Assembly: GCA_022601195.1 (NCBI GenBank) | Contig: JAHZIX010000035.1 | Coordinates: forward strand, 1 to 64,000 | DNA length: 64,000 bases | Direction: 5' to 3' | From: Deltaproteobacteria bacterium | Lineage (GTDB): Bacteria; Acidobacteriota; Thermoanaerobaculia; Multivoradales; JAHZIX01 | Shown: piece by piece, positions 17,196 through 24,795 of the stretch | Numbering within the stretch: position 1 is the stretch's first letter | Layout: each line of letters begins with the position of its first letter | Notes under the pieces: generated by a model | Database searches by the model: none | The model's input: the letters and a program-made list of their open reading frames with translations, nothing else | Told to the model about the DNA's origin: nothing | Made by a program: the position numbers and the translations under genes

Positions 17196-18047
17196 CTACC
17201 AGAACTTGCTATAGAGCCGTTCGCCGTTGTTCCAAAAGATATCGTCCTTCAAAGCGTCGGAGATGGGCGCCCCTTCGATCTTCCAATATTCGGAAGCGAA
17301 GTCACTCCATGGAATATCTGAACCGAAAAGAAAGCGATCTCGGCCAATGCCTCGCTTTTCGATCTCTTGGAGGAGCCAGGAGGAGCCGAAGCCGACTGCC
17401 CAGGAGGAGTCGGTGTACACCTGGTAGCCCTCTTCCACCAGTTCGAAGAAACGCGGCACAAACTTGATGTGACCGCTGACCCCGCCTCCCATGTGAACCA
17501 CATGAATTTTGTTGGTTTTGCCAAATTTGCGAATCAGCGCCATGGCATTGTCGATATCCGAACCGCCACCGGGGCTGGTGTGAATATGAAGAGGCATATC
17601 GTGTTCGGCCCCGGCGTCGAGGATCATCTTCCAGGACTCCGCCGCTTCGCTATCCCATTCTTCCGGGTTGAAGGTGCCGCCCAGCAGGCAAGTGGTCTTG
17701 AGAGCGATCAGCCCCTTGGTACCAATCATCTTGAGAGATTCTTCCGTCCGTTCACGGTCTTTTGGCAAGGCGGATACCCAAATCGCTCCCAGCAGACGAT
17801 CATCGGCCTCGGCGCTCTCAGCGACCAAGGGATTGAGGGTAAAGGGCTGGGCCGAGTCAGGAAAACCATAGTTGGACATGACCATGGCCCGGTCGACCCC
17901 ATTCTCGTCCATTCCCTTGATGTATTGCTCCGTCGTGTCGTAGTCCGTCGTGGGCTTCACAGCCTCCGGCAAACCGTAGTAGGCAAACCCTGGTACGGGA
18001 CCGATATGGCTATGGTTGTCGAAGACTCTCTTTCGTTTCTTTTCCAC
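17196..18047 (-). CDS. Amidohydrolase-2 family metal-dependent hydrolase
   Basis: 283 residues from GTG 18047, which has GGAGA 7 nt upstream and sits just before the conserved VFDNHSHIG; the ATG at 18170 lies inside the zinc-ribbon gene. TIM-barrel amidohydrolase-2 (PF04909-type): NHSHIG is the HxH metal site, MPLHIHTSP and HVVHMGG give the later histidines, and LFGSDIPWSD gives the catalytic Asp. Family members hydrolyse or decarboxylate lactams, lactones and aromatic acids. The place next to the MSMEG_0572-like gene and carbamoyl genes suggests opening of a cyclic amide or ureide, not provable here. Nit1C clusters normally hold a nitrilase; this may be its functional stand-in. Confidence 0.83.
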   Translation of the reverse strand: MEKKRKRVFDNHSHIGPVPGFAYYGLPEAVKPTTDYDTTEQYIKGMDENGVDRAMVMSNYGFPDSAQPFTLNPLVAESAEADDRLLGAIWVSALPKDRERTEESLKMIGTKGLIALKTTCLLGGTFNPEEWDSEAAESWKMILDAGAEHDMPLHIHTSPGGGSDIDNAMALIRKFGKTNKIHVVHMGGGVSGHIKFVPRFFELVEEGYQVYTDSSWAVGFGSSWLLQEIEKRGIGRDRFLFGSDIPWSDFASEYWKIEGAPISDALKDDIFWNNGERLYSKFW

Positions 18048-18102
18048 CCGGTTCTCTCCAATTCTCTCGGTCCCAGCCGTTTGATCATTCGTCTGAGGGG
18101 TT

Positions 18103-18501
18103 TTAGTGGGCCTGCATTTTCTCTCCGACCCGGTGCCGCAATGAGGTCTCCACGGAAGTGGCGGACTCACCTTTCCCGAGGCGACTCTTTACTTCTTTGA
18201 AATCGTTGCCGAAGCCTTTCTCGCTGCCACGGATGGCATGGCTCATTTGTTTTGCTAGGGAAGCGGAGGAGTTACTCTGCGCTATACCGTTTCCGTGGGC
18301 ACCGTTTCCGTTCGAGTCCCGGGGTTGTTGACCAGCCGCGCTGTTCCCGGACAGGAAGCCGACTCGGGAGAGGAGCCGTTCCAGCTCTTCGCTGCCGCAG
18401 TCGGGACAGGTGGGAGTCGCTTCTTGAGCCTGGGACAGGGTCATGAAGAGGAGGCTGACCGGTTTCTGGCAGCCGTGGCATTGGTACTCATAGATGGGCA
18501 T
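18103..18501 (-). CDS. FmdB-family zinc-ribbon protein (second copy)
   Basis: 132 residues. MPIYEYQCHGC plus CPDCGS form the FmdB zinc ribbon in the first 45 residues; the tail is Asn/Ser/Gly-rich and then amphipathic (AKQMSHAIRGSEKGFGNDFKEVKSRL). The ribbon is closely similar in layout to the copy at 7207-7650. It follows carbamate kinase by 59 nt and precedes the amidohydrolase by 55 nt. FmdB ribbons often travel with formamidase/acetamidase-type operons, consistent with the nitrogen theme. Confidence 0.82.
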   Translation of the reverse strand: MPIYEYQCHGCQKPVSLLFMTLSQAQEATPTCPDCGSEELERLLSRVGFLSGNSAAGQQPRDSNGNGAHGNGIAQSNSSASLAKQMSHAIRGSEKGFGNDFKEVKSRLGKGESATSVETSLRHRVGEKMQAH

Positions 18502-18560
18502 AGGCGTCTCTTCCTGGGGTTCTTGGTTTTGGCAATTTGCATCGAGCTCCGAAGGTGCCT

Positions 18561-19625
18561 CTAGGGTGAGAAATGCGTCCCTGTCTCGCCAGTAAAGGCC
18601 TCCATGAGGCGCTCGGGGCGGGTGACGATGGCTCTCTGGCCTCCCTGGTCCAAATAGCGCACGATGGCCTCTACTTTTGGCCCCATGCTGCCGGCGGCGA
18701 AGTGGACACCCTCCTGAAGGTATCGGCGGGCTTCGGTGAGAGTGAGGTGGTCGAGGGCGACTTCCTCCGGTTTCCCAAAGTGGAGAGCGACCTTCTCGAC
18801 GCCGGTACAGATGGCCAAAAGGTCAGCGCCCAGGTGTTCCGCCAAGAGAGCGGAAGCTAGATCTTTGTCGATGACCGCGGGGATGCCTCGCAGCTGCCCG
18901 AGGTCATCCCGGGTCACGGGGATACCGCCACCGCCCAGCGCCACCACGACGACTCCGGCGGACACCAAGCTGGACAGGAGGGGAAGCTCGACGATGGATT
19001 GCGGTTTTGGCGAAGGCACCACTCGGCGCCATCCGCGGCCAGCATCCTCCATCAGACTCCAGCCCTTTTCTCGCCATTTCTCTGCTGCGGGTTCGTCCAG
19101 AAAGCTACCGATGGGTTTCGAAGGGAGGGTGAAGGCCTCATCCTTCGGATCGACTTCCACCTGGGTAATCAAGGTCGCGACTTTTCGCTTCACCCCGGCG
19201 CGGCGAAAGGCATTGCCGAGGTTCTGTTGAAGGGCATAGCCAATACAACCTTGGCTGTTGGCGCCGCAGGCGTCCAGGGGAAGGGAGTGGACTTCGTGGG
19301 AGGCGAGCTCGGACCGGCGGAGAATGAAACCGACCTGGGGGCCATTTCCATGGGTGATCACCAAACCCCAACCGGCTCGCGCCAATGCGGCGATTTGGTT
19401 ACAAGTCTCCTGGAGTTTGCCGTATTGATCCTGGTAGGAGTTCCGGCCTCGGGTGGTCAGGCTGTTGCCACCGATGGCGACGACCGCAAGGCCCGGAGTT
19501 GCCCCGGAATCTGAACCTAGGCGATCGCCCAGTGGCTCCGCATCGGGTGGGTCGTTGCTCAATGGCTGTTGGGAACCCGGATCCAACAGGGTCAATTCGG
19601 ATTCTTTGTCGACCAGACCTGGCAC
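18561..19625 (-). CDS. arcC: Carbamate kinase
   Basis: 354 residues with a GTG start. Amino-acid-kinase fold: VVAIGGNSL near residue 48, THGNGPQVG near 93, VVVVALGGGGIPV near 228 and IDKDLASALLAEHLGADLL near 255. It makes ATP, CO2 and ammonia from carbamoyl phosphate and ADP (or the reverse). The N-terminal 45 residues are non-conserved and the true start may be further in. It is the first gene of the minus-strand run, preceded by a -24/-12 promoter, and completes the FdrA/DUF1116/DUF2877 carbamoyltransferase set. Confidence 0.93.
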   Translation of the reverse strand: MPGLVDKESELTLLDPGSQQPLSNDPPDAEPLGDRLGSDSGATPGLAVVAIGGNSLTTRGRNSYQDQYGKLQETCNQIAALARAGWGLVITHGNGPQVGFILRRSELASHEVHSLPLDACGANSQGCIGYALQQNLGNAFRRAGVKRKVATLITQVEVDPKDEAFTLPSKPIGSFLDEPAAEKWREKGWSLMEDAGRGWRRVVPSPKPQSIVELPLLSSLVSAGVVVVALGGGGIPVTRDDLGQLRGIPAVIDKDLASALLAEHLGADLLAICTGVEKVALHFGKPEEVALDHLTLTEARRYLQEGVHFAAGSMGPKVEAIVRYLDQGGQRAIVTRPERLMEAFTGETGTHFSP

Positions 19626-19745
19626 GGTTTGCAGGGTGCTCCCTCCTCATTCCGGTTTGCGCTCAACGGCCAAGAGCCAAGGGCGTGCCCCGGAGGGGCG
19701 ATTCGACCAGGCTCGAACTCTCAAGACTTCTAGGGGAGAAGGGAT

Positions 19746-19761
19746 CGCAAGGTACATGCCA
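19746..19761 (-). promoter_or_regulatory. Sigma-54 (-24/-12) promoter for the carbamate kinase operon
   Basis: Read on the minus strand: TGGCAT-N5-TTGCG, with the invariant GG and GC exactly ten bases apart. Transcription would begin near 19735, about 110 nt before the carbamate kinase start. Confidence 0.68.
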
Positions 19762-19849
19762 CCTTTTGAGCTTTTCCAGCAGGTGAGCTAGCCTGGCTGT
19801 TCAGGGGGTGAAACGCGCTAATCCTAGGCTTGGTGAATCGCTAGTCAAG

Positions 19850-19883
19850 CCGCGATATTTCGCGGGGCCGTGATATTTCGCGG
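19850..19883. promoter_or_regulatory. Two palindromic activator-site candidates (UAS) between divergent promoters
   Basis: CCGCGATATTTCGCGG (19850-19865) has perfect 6-bp arms. CCGTGATATTTCGCGG (19868-19883) is a near-copy with one arm mismatch; centres are 18 bp apart. They lie about 65-100 bp upstream of the plus-strand -24 element and 90-125 bp from the minus-strand one, the usual place for sigma-54 enhancer sites. Confidence 0.68.
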
Positions 19884-19945
19884 CTTGGCGGACTTTTGAT
19901 CTACCGCTGTTGAGGGATAGTCGGCGGCAGCCAGAACCCTCTAGC

Positions 19946-19961
19946 TGGCACTCTTCTTGCT
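19946..19961 (+). promoter_or_regulatory. Sigma-54 (-24/-12) promoter for the coenzyme M operon
   Basis: TGGCAC-N5-TTGCT, a near-consensus match to the sigma-54 element with GG-N10-GC spacing. Predicted transcription start is near 19972, leaving a leader of about 95 nt before the first gene at 20067. Confidence 0.8.
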
Positions 19962-20066
19962 GCCTTTGAGTTCCTTACAGCTGTCGGGAAGAGTGATTCC
20001 AGATGAGATTTCACAACCTGGAACCCTGGACTGACTCGGTCTCGATCTTGAAGTCCGAGGGGACGC

Positions 20067-20993
20067 ATGAAGCCTACGAACATCACTGGATTCACCACCG
20101 CATTGAGAAACTTCGCTCCTACCCCTTATCGCCAAGTGAGTGTCCAGCCTCATAGAGGGCCTTGGGGTGACAGAGAGCTGCAAGCACATCTCTTGTCGCG
20201 AGAGGCCTATCGGGCGACACGATTCGTCATTCTCGAAGGGAAGGCTCCTCTGGGAGAGGCTCTAGGAGTGCCCCGTCAGGTGGCGGTGCTAGAAGTGAAG
20301 CGAGCCCGAGAGGAGCCTCTGTTCAGTCCGATCGTCGAGGTCCGGCTCCTGGCAGGTCCGAAGAATTGTCGTTGGGTGGACGATGAAACCGTCGACACGG
20401 CGAGTCCTTCCGCTCTGGCGGCTCGAGCCAAAGTAGAAGGGGTGGACTCGGAGGAAACCCTGGTCGTTCGGGGCCGCGATGGCCATGTCAATTTCATCCA
20501 TCGGCCGGATCCTCTCCCCATCGAGATTTTCGACGTGGTTCCTCCCAGCCCTCCCAAGCTGGCCTGGATGGCCCAGCAAGTCGTGGACTATGTGGATCTC
20601 CCTGCGGTGGAGCTGTCGGTGGAAACTCTGGACCTGCGCCAACTGGTCTCGGCTGCGGGAGTCGAAGGACCCTTGTTGATCCCTTGCCGGGCTTCTGGCT
20701 TGAGCTTTGAAGCGGAAACCCACTACCTGGACGAGCGCCCGGAGAGGCGGCCCTGGACTCTGGTGGGGTGTGAACGGAGCCGCCAAATTCACCACCACAT
20801 GTACGGCGACGAACCTTCCTGTATCGAAACCTGTCCGTTGCAGCGGGCTCCCGTCACCGGTGAACGGCAGCTGATCAAATGCTGCCTGCTCCAGGACCAG
20901 GTGGAGGTGAAGGGGAACCGGGCCGTCGTCCCTTGGGGGACGACTCGCAAGCACTTGGAAATTGCCTTCGAAGGCTTGGTGGGGGATGTCTAA
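20067..20993 (+). CDS. First gene of the coenzyme M-type operon, function unassigned
   Basis: 308 residues with a GAGGGG ribosome-binding site. I do not recognise an enzyme family with confidence. The protein has a beta-rich N-terminal half (VAVLEVKRAREEPLFSPIVEVRLL) and a C-terminal region with a possible metal site, HHHMYGDEPSCIETCPL near 257-273 followed by KCC near 287. It lies one base before the ComA-like gene and is the promoter-proximal gene, so it probably acts in the same pathway. One candidate is the reductive or sulfur-handling step not explained by the four enzymes downstream; this rests only on position and the Cys/His pattern. Confidence 0.8.
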   Translation: MKPTNITGFTTALRNFAPTPYRQVSVQPHRGPWGDRELQAHLLSREAYRATRFVILEGKAPLGEALGVPRQVAVLEVKRAREEPLFSPIVEVRLLAGPKNCRWVDDETVDTASPSALAARAKVEGVDSEETLVVRGRDGHVNFIHRPDPLPIEIFDVVPPSPPKLAWMAQQVVDYVDLPAVELSVETLDLRQLVSAAGVEGPLLIPCRASGLSFEAETHYLDERPERRPWTLVGCERSRQIHHHMYGDEPSCIETCPLQRAPVTGERQLIKCCLLQDQVEVKGNRAVVPWGTTRKHLEIAFEGLVGDV

Positions 20994-20994
20994 G

Positions 20995-21849
20995 ATGGGC
21001 GGAGAGAAATCCCCGAAAGCATGGCGAAGCCTCTTCGAGACGCTTGCGCCGGAGAGGCCTCTAGAGCGACCCCGGCATCGAGGGGTGACCATGATGCTAG
21101 ATCGCTGCCTTGGCCTGTTGGCCATGCAAGATCTGCTGAGCCTGGCGGGGGATTACCTCGATCAGGTGAAACTCAGCTTCGGCACGGCGCTGCTCCTGGA
21201 CCAGGATCTGTTGCGCCGCAAGGTCGAGACGATCCGGAGCGAGGGAATCAGCGTATTTCCTGGGGGCACTCTCAGCGAGCTTACTTTGGAGAGAGGGATG
21301 TTCTCGCAATACGTCAACTGGGCTCAAGGCTTTGGATTCGATGCCTTGGAGATCTCCGATGGCATCTTGGAAATTCCCCGGTCCGTGCGCAACGATGCCA
21401 TCGATAGGGCCTTGGACGCAGGCCTCGAGGTGCTGACTGAAGTTGGCAAGAAGGATCCCCGCCTCGAGGCTTCCGCATCCTTTCTCTGTGATCAGATCGA
21501 GACCGATTTAGCTCGAGGCGCTCAGTGGGTGATCATAGAGGCCCGGGAGTCGGGCCGAGGGGTGGGAATCTACGGCGCCGATGGTCAAATGGACGAGGCG
21601 AAAGTGACGGCGATCTTGAAACAGTTGGGAGAAAATGCCAGTCGGCTGATTTGGGAAGCCCCCCGCTCCTCCCAGCAGGTGGCCCTCATCGGGAAGTGTG
21701 GCGTCAACGTCAACTTGGGCAACATCAAACCACGAGATGTCTTGGGTCTGGAGGCGCTCCGCTGCGGCCTTCGGTACGAGACCTTCTTATCCGCTTCGGA
21801 AGCCTGTTCTGAGCTGGTCGAGGAGCAGTTGACTCATGAGGCCCTCTAG
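20995..21849 (+). CDS. comA: Phosphosulfolactate synthase (ComA/XcbB-like)
   Basis: 284 residues from ATG 20995 (GGGGGA 9 nt upstream). ComA family: DQVKLSFGTALL (57-68) with the catalytic Lys, VFPGGTLSEL near 87, FDALEISDGILEIP near 116 and LTEVGKKDP near 147 all match the phosphosulfolactate synthase barrel. The reaction adds sulfite to phosphoenolpyruvate, the first step of coenzyme M synthesis in methanogens and in Xanthobacter. ComA homologues in spore formers make other sulfonates, but the two lyases and PLP enzyme that follow make coenzyme M the better reading. Confidence 0.9.
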   Translation: MGGEKSPKAWRSLFETLAPERPLERPRHRGVTMMLDRCLGLLAMQDLLSLAGDYLDQVKLSFGTALLLDQDLLRRKVETIRSEGISVFPGGTLSELTLERGMFSQYVNWAQGFGFDALEISDGILEIPRSVRNDAIDRALDAGLEVLTEVGKKDPRLEASASFLCDQIETDLARGAQWVIIEARESGRGVGIYGADGQMDEAKVTAILKQLGENASRLIWEAPRSSQQVALIGKCGVNVNLGNIKPRDVLGLEALRCGLRYETFLSASEACSELVEEQLTHEAL

Positions 21850-21869
21850 CTCAGAAGGAGCCTCGATTC

Positions 21870-23408
21870 GTGAGTAGCACCGAGTCGAAGGGTGGCGACA
21901 ACCGACCAGGGATTGGGGGCAGGCTCCGGGAAGGGGCTGCCCAAGAGGTCGTGGACTCGGCCCATGTGAGAGAGCTGGCTTCCGTCCAGTGGTTGCACCA
22001 ACCCATGGGACAGGTCGATCTGGCCTATGGGACGATGCTGGCGGACGGTGGTCTACTGCCGTCATCGGTCGTCCCGGAGCTATTGGGTGCCCTCCTGGAG
22101 CTAGAGGAGATGGCCTCCTCGGATTTTCCCTACCGTCCCGAGCTGGGTGATCTCTACAGCAATCGACTGGACTTCTTACATCGACGGGCTCCTCAGGCGG
22201 CTCCCTGGGTGTCCTATGGGCGGCCGCGCCGAGAAGCCACGACCACCGCCTTCCTACTGGCCTGTCGCGATGGCCTTCTGGACCTCAGCGAAGCGACCCT
22301 GGAGCTGGCCCGGACTCTTCTCGAGGCGGCTCGGTCCCATACTCGGACTTCGATGCCGGACTACACCTACCTCCAACGAGCCCACCCGACCAGCCTGGCC
22401 CACTATCTCTCAACCTTCGTCGGACCTCTGGTGAGGGACCTGGATCGTATCCAGCTCGCCTTTGACCACGTCGATCAAAGCCCCGGAGGGGCTGGGAGCA
22501 CCAATGGCTCCCGATTGCCCTTGAATCGTCAGAACCTGGCCCAATGGCTCGGGTTTGGAGCGGTACATCCTCACCCCCGAGATGCCATGTGGCAGGCGGA
22601 CACCGCCATCGAGGTGATGGCCGTGGCGACGACTTCCCTCACTCACGGTAGCCGCCTGGCGGAAGACCTTCTGGTCTGGGCGAGTGAGGAGTTTGGCTAT
22701 CTACACCTGGCGGACGCCCACAGCCGAGCCAGCGTCATTATGCCTCACAAGAAGAACCCCTACAGCTTGACCTTCGTGCGGGGGATGGCTCGTCAGAGCA
22801 TCGGCGAGCTCGCCGGAGTGACCGCCATGCAGGCCACTGCGACGGGGCAAGTGGACAATCGCGTCGGTAGCTATCAGATGATTCCGGCGGGGCTGGAAAC
22901 AGCAGCTCGTTGCTGCCGCCTGCTGGCTTCGACCCTGGCGTCGGCGAGATTCGATACGGAGATCATGGAAGCGCGGGCAGCGAGGGGTTTTGGAGCGGCT
23001 ACGGATTTGGCGGAGATTTGGGTCGGGGAGAGCGAAATCGATCCTCGACAAGCTCATCGGTGGGTGGGGCGGGCGGTACGACTGGCGAAGCAACGGGGGA
23101 GCCAGCATCGGCTCGATAGTGGCAATCCCTTCACTCTAGAGTTGCTGCGCGAGGCCGCTGAAGGGATTGCCGAATTGCCTTCCCATTGGACCGATGAGTG
23201 GCTCGCCGAGACCCTGCACCCCTCTCGCATCGTGGAGAGCCGGACGGGCCTCGGCGGCGCCAGTGAGGCTTCAGTGCTGGAGATGCAGAAGGCCTTCCAG
23301 GTCAGCCTGGACGCCAAGGCCGAGTGGTGCTCGGCTCGACGTTCGGCGCTCGGCACCGCGCGGCTGGCCTTGCGGCGGAAAGCGAGGCAGCTGTGTCGGT
23401 CCACCTGA
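21870..23408 (+). CDS. Aspartase/fumarase-superfamily lyase (XcbC-like, ASL-related)
   Basis: 512 residues, GTG start with AAGGAG upstream. Related to argininosuccinate lyase: the superfamily signature SVIMPHKKNP is at 288-297. The ASL GYTHLQRAQP motif appears as DYTYLQRAHP (164-173), so the conserved catalytic His is Tyr167. That change argues against an ordinary argininosuccinate lyase. In bacterial coenzyme M synthesis a member of this superfamily eliminates phosphate from phosphosulfolactate to give sulfoacrylate, and this gene is in the right place for that role. It lies 20 nt after the ComA-like gene and overlaps the next by 16 nt. Confidence 0.85.
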   Translation: MSSTESKGGDNRPGIGGRLREGAAQEVVDSAHVRELASVQWLHQPMGQVDLAYGTMLADGGLLPSSVVPELLGALLELEEMASSDFPYRPELGDLYSNRLDFLHRRAPQAAPWVSYGRPRREATTTAFLLACRDGLLDLSEATLELARTLLEAARSHTRTSMPDYTYLQRAHPTSLAHYLSTFVGPLVRDLDRIQLAFDHVDQSPGGAGSTNGSRLPLNRQNLAQWLGFGAVHPHPRDAMWQADTAIEVMAVATTSLTHGSRLAEDLLVWASEEFGYLHLADAHSRASVIMPHKKNPYSLTFVRGMARQSIGELAGVTAMQATATGQVDNRVGSYQMIPAGLETAARCCRLLASTLASARFDTEIMEARAARGFGAATDLAEIWVGESEIDPRQAHRWVGRAVRLAKQRGSQHRLDSGNPFTLELLREAAEGIAELPSHWTDEWLAETLHPSRIVESRTGLGGASEASVLEMQKAFQVSLDAKAEWCSARRSALGTARLALRRKARQLCRST

Positions 23409-24793
23409 TCGATTCGCGTTTTTTCGGTCAAGCTTGGGGGTGTGACGAATTGCGCGCCATTTTTGACGAAGACGCCCGAACCCGTGGCTGGTTGGAGGTC
23501 TTGGCGAGCCTGGCCGAGGCTCAGGCGGATGTCGGTCTCCTGCCGGCGGCCACCGCTCAGGAGATCAGGCGAGTCTGTGAGTTGGAGGACCTCGATTTCC
23601 GCCGTATGCAGGCCGGTTACGAGGCCACCCAGCACTCCCTGCTGGGCATCCTTCGAGAGCTCGAGGGGCATTGCCGAGGCGATGCCGGGGAGTGGATTTG
23701 CTTTGGCGCCACGGTTCAGGACATCACCGATAGCTGGCTTTCCGGCGCCCTGCTCCAGACCTGGCAATTCGTCTTTCGTAGCCTGAGGCGCATCGAAGAC
23801 ACTTTGTTGGAACTGGCCTTGGAGCATCGCCAGACTCCCATGTTGGGACGCACTCACGGTCAACCCGGCTCGCCCATCAGTTTTGGCTTCAAGGTGTCTG
23901 TTTGGATCCGAGAGATACGTCGTCATTTGGAACGGCTAAAAGACGTTCGCAAGCGGATCGGCCAGGGACAGCTGGCCGGCGGCGTCGGGTCCATGGCGGC
24001 CTTTGGAGAGCAGGCCTTCGAGCTCCAAGAGGTCTTTTGCGCCCGGCTGGGCCTGGCCGTCCCTCATGTGCCCTGGCTAACCGCCCGGGACGGCATCACC
24101 GAGATGATGCAGGTAATGGCGATGATCGCTTCCACCTTCGACAAGATCGGGCACGAGGTGTACCTGCTTCAACGGCCGGAGGTGGGGGAGTTGCGAGAAG
24201 GGGAGGCGGCAGGAACTGTTGGTAGCATCACCATGCCCCACAAACGCAATCCGGAGATCGCTGAGCAGCTAGGTACCCTGGCGCGCATGCTCCGTCACAA
24301 CGCCGGCTGCCTCTTGGAAAGTCTGGTTCACGATCATGAGCGGGACGGTCGGTCCTGGAAGACCGAGTGGGGGGTGATCCCTCCCTCCTGCATCCTCATG
24401 GGGGCTGTCCTGCGCTTAGGGGAAGAGTTGTGCCGCCACTTGGAAGTCGACGTCGATGCCATGGCTCGGAACCTCCAGGCAACCGGTGGAGCCACCAGTG
24501 CCGAGGCGGTGATGTTGGCCTTGGCGGACACCCTAGGGAGAGCTTCGGCTCATGGCTTGGTGTACGAGCTGTCCCGCCAAGCCGAGCTTCGCGGCGAGAC
24601 CTTTCGCCAGGCGGTCGAGCAGGAACCGAGAGTTCGCAATCACCTGTCGGCGGCGGAGATCGATCAGCTCTTCGACCCTCTACTCTACCTAGGCCAATGC
24701 GCTGCCTGGGTCGACCGCGTCGCCCGTCTCGCCGAGGCGGACCGGAAGACGGATCTTCCTTACCTCTCTCCGGCAACACCGGTGACTCCCTAA
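23393..24793 (+). CDS. Aspartase/fumarase-superfamily lyase (XcbD-like, PurB-related)
   Basis: 466 residues from GTG 23393, overlapping the previous gene by 16 nt; the open frame goes back to 23324 but only within that gene. PurB/CMLE-like: GRTHGQPGSP (152-161, catalytic His155) and SITMPHKRNPE (278-288) are intact. True adenylosuccinate lyase would not be expected as a sulfonate-operon gene, and GATVQDITD replaces the usual GATSTDI.DT. In the five-step bacterial coenzyme M pathway a second superfamily member follows phosphate elimination and probably serves the decarboxylation step. Confidence 0.85.
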   Translation: MSVHLIDSRFFGQAWGCDELRAIFDEDARTRGWLEVLASLAEAQADVGLLPAATAQEIRRVCELEDLDFRRMQAGYEATQHSLLGILRELEGHCRGDAGEWICFGATVQDITDSWLSGALLQTWQFVFRSLRRIEDTLLELALEHRQTPMLGRTHGQPGSPISFGFKVSVWIREIRRHLERLKDVRKRIGQGQLAGGVGSMAAFGEQAFELQEVFCARLGLAVPHVPWLTARDGITEMMQVMAMIASTFDKIGHEVYLLQRPEVGELREGEAAGTVGSITMPHKRNPEIAEQLGTLARMLRHNAGCLLESLVHDHERDGRSWKTEWGVIPPSCILMGAVLRLGEELCRHLEVDVDAMARNLQATGGATSAEAVMLALADTLGRASAHGLVYELSRQAELRGETFRQAVEQEPRVRNHLSAAEIDQLFDPLLYLGQCAAWVDRVARLAEADRKTDLPYLSPATPVTP

Positions 24794-24795
24794 AG

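Noticed and set aside
23393-24793. Housekeeping purB (adenylosuccinate lyase)
   Set aside because: It is translationally coupled inside a sulfonate operon, has no purine neighbours, and differs in the GATSTDI motif.
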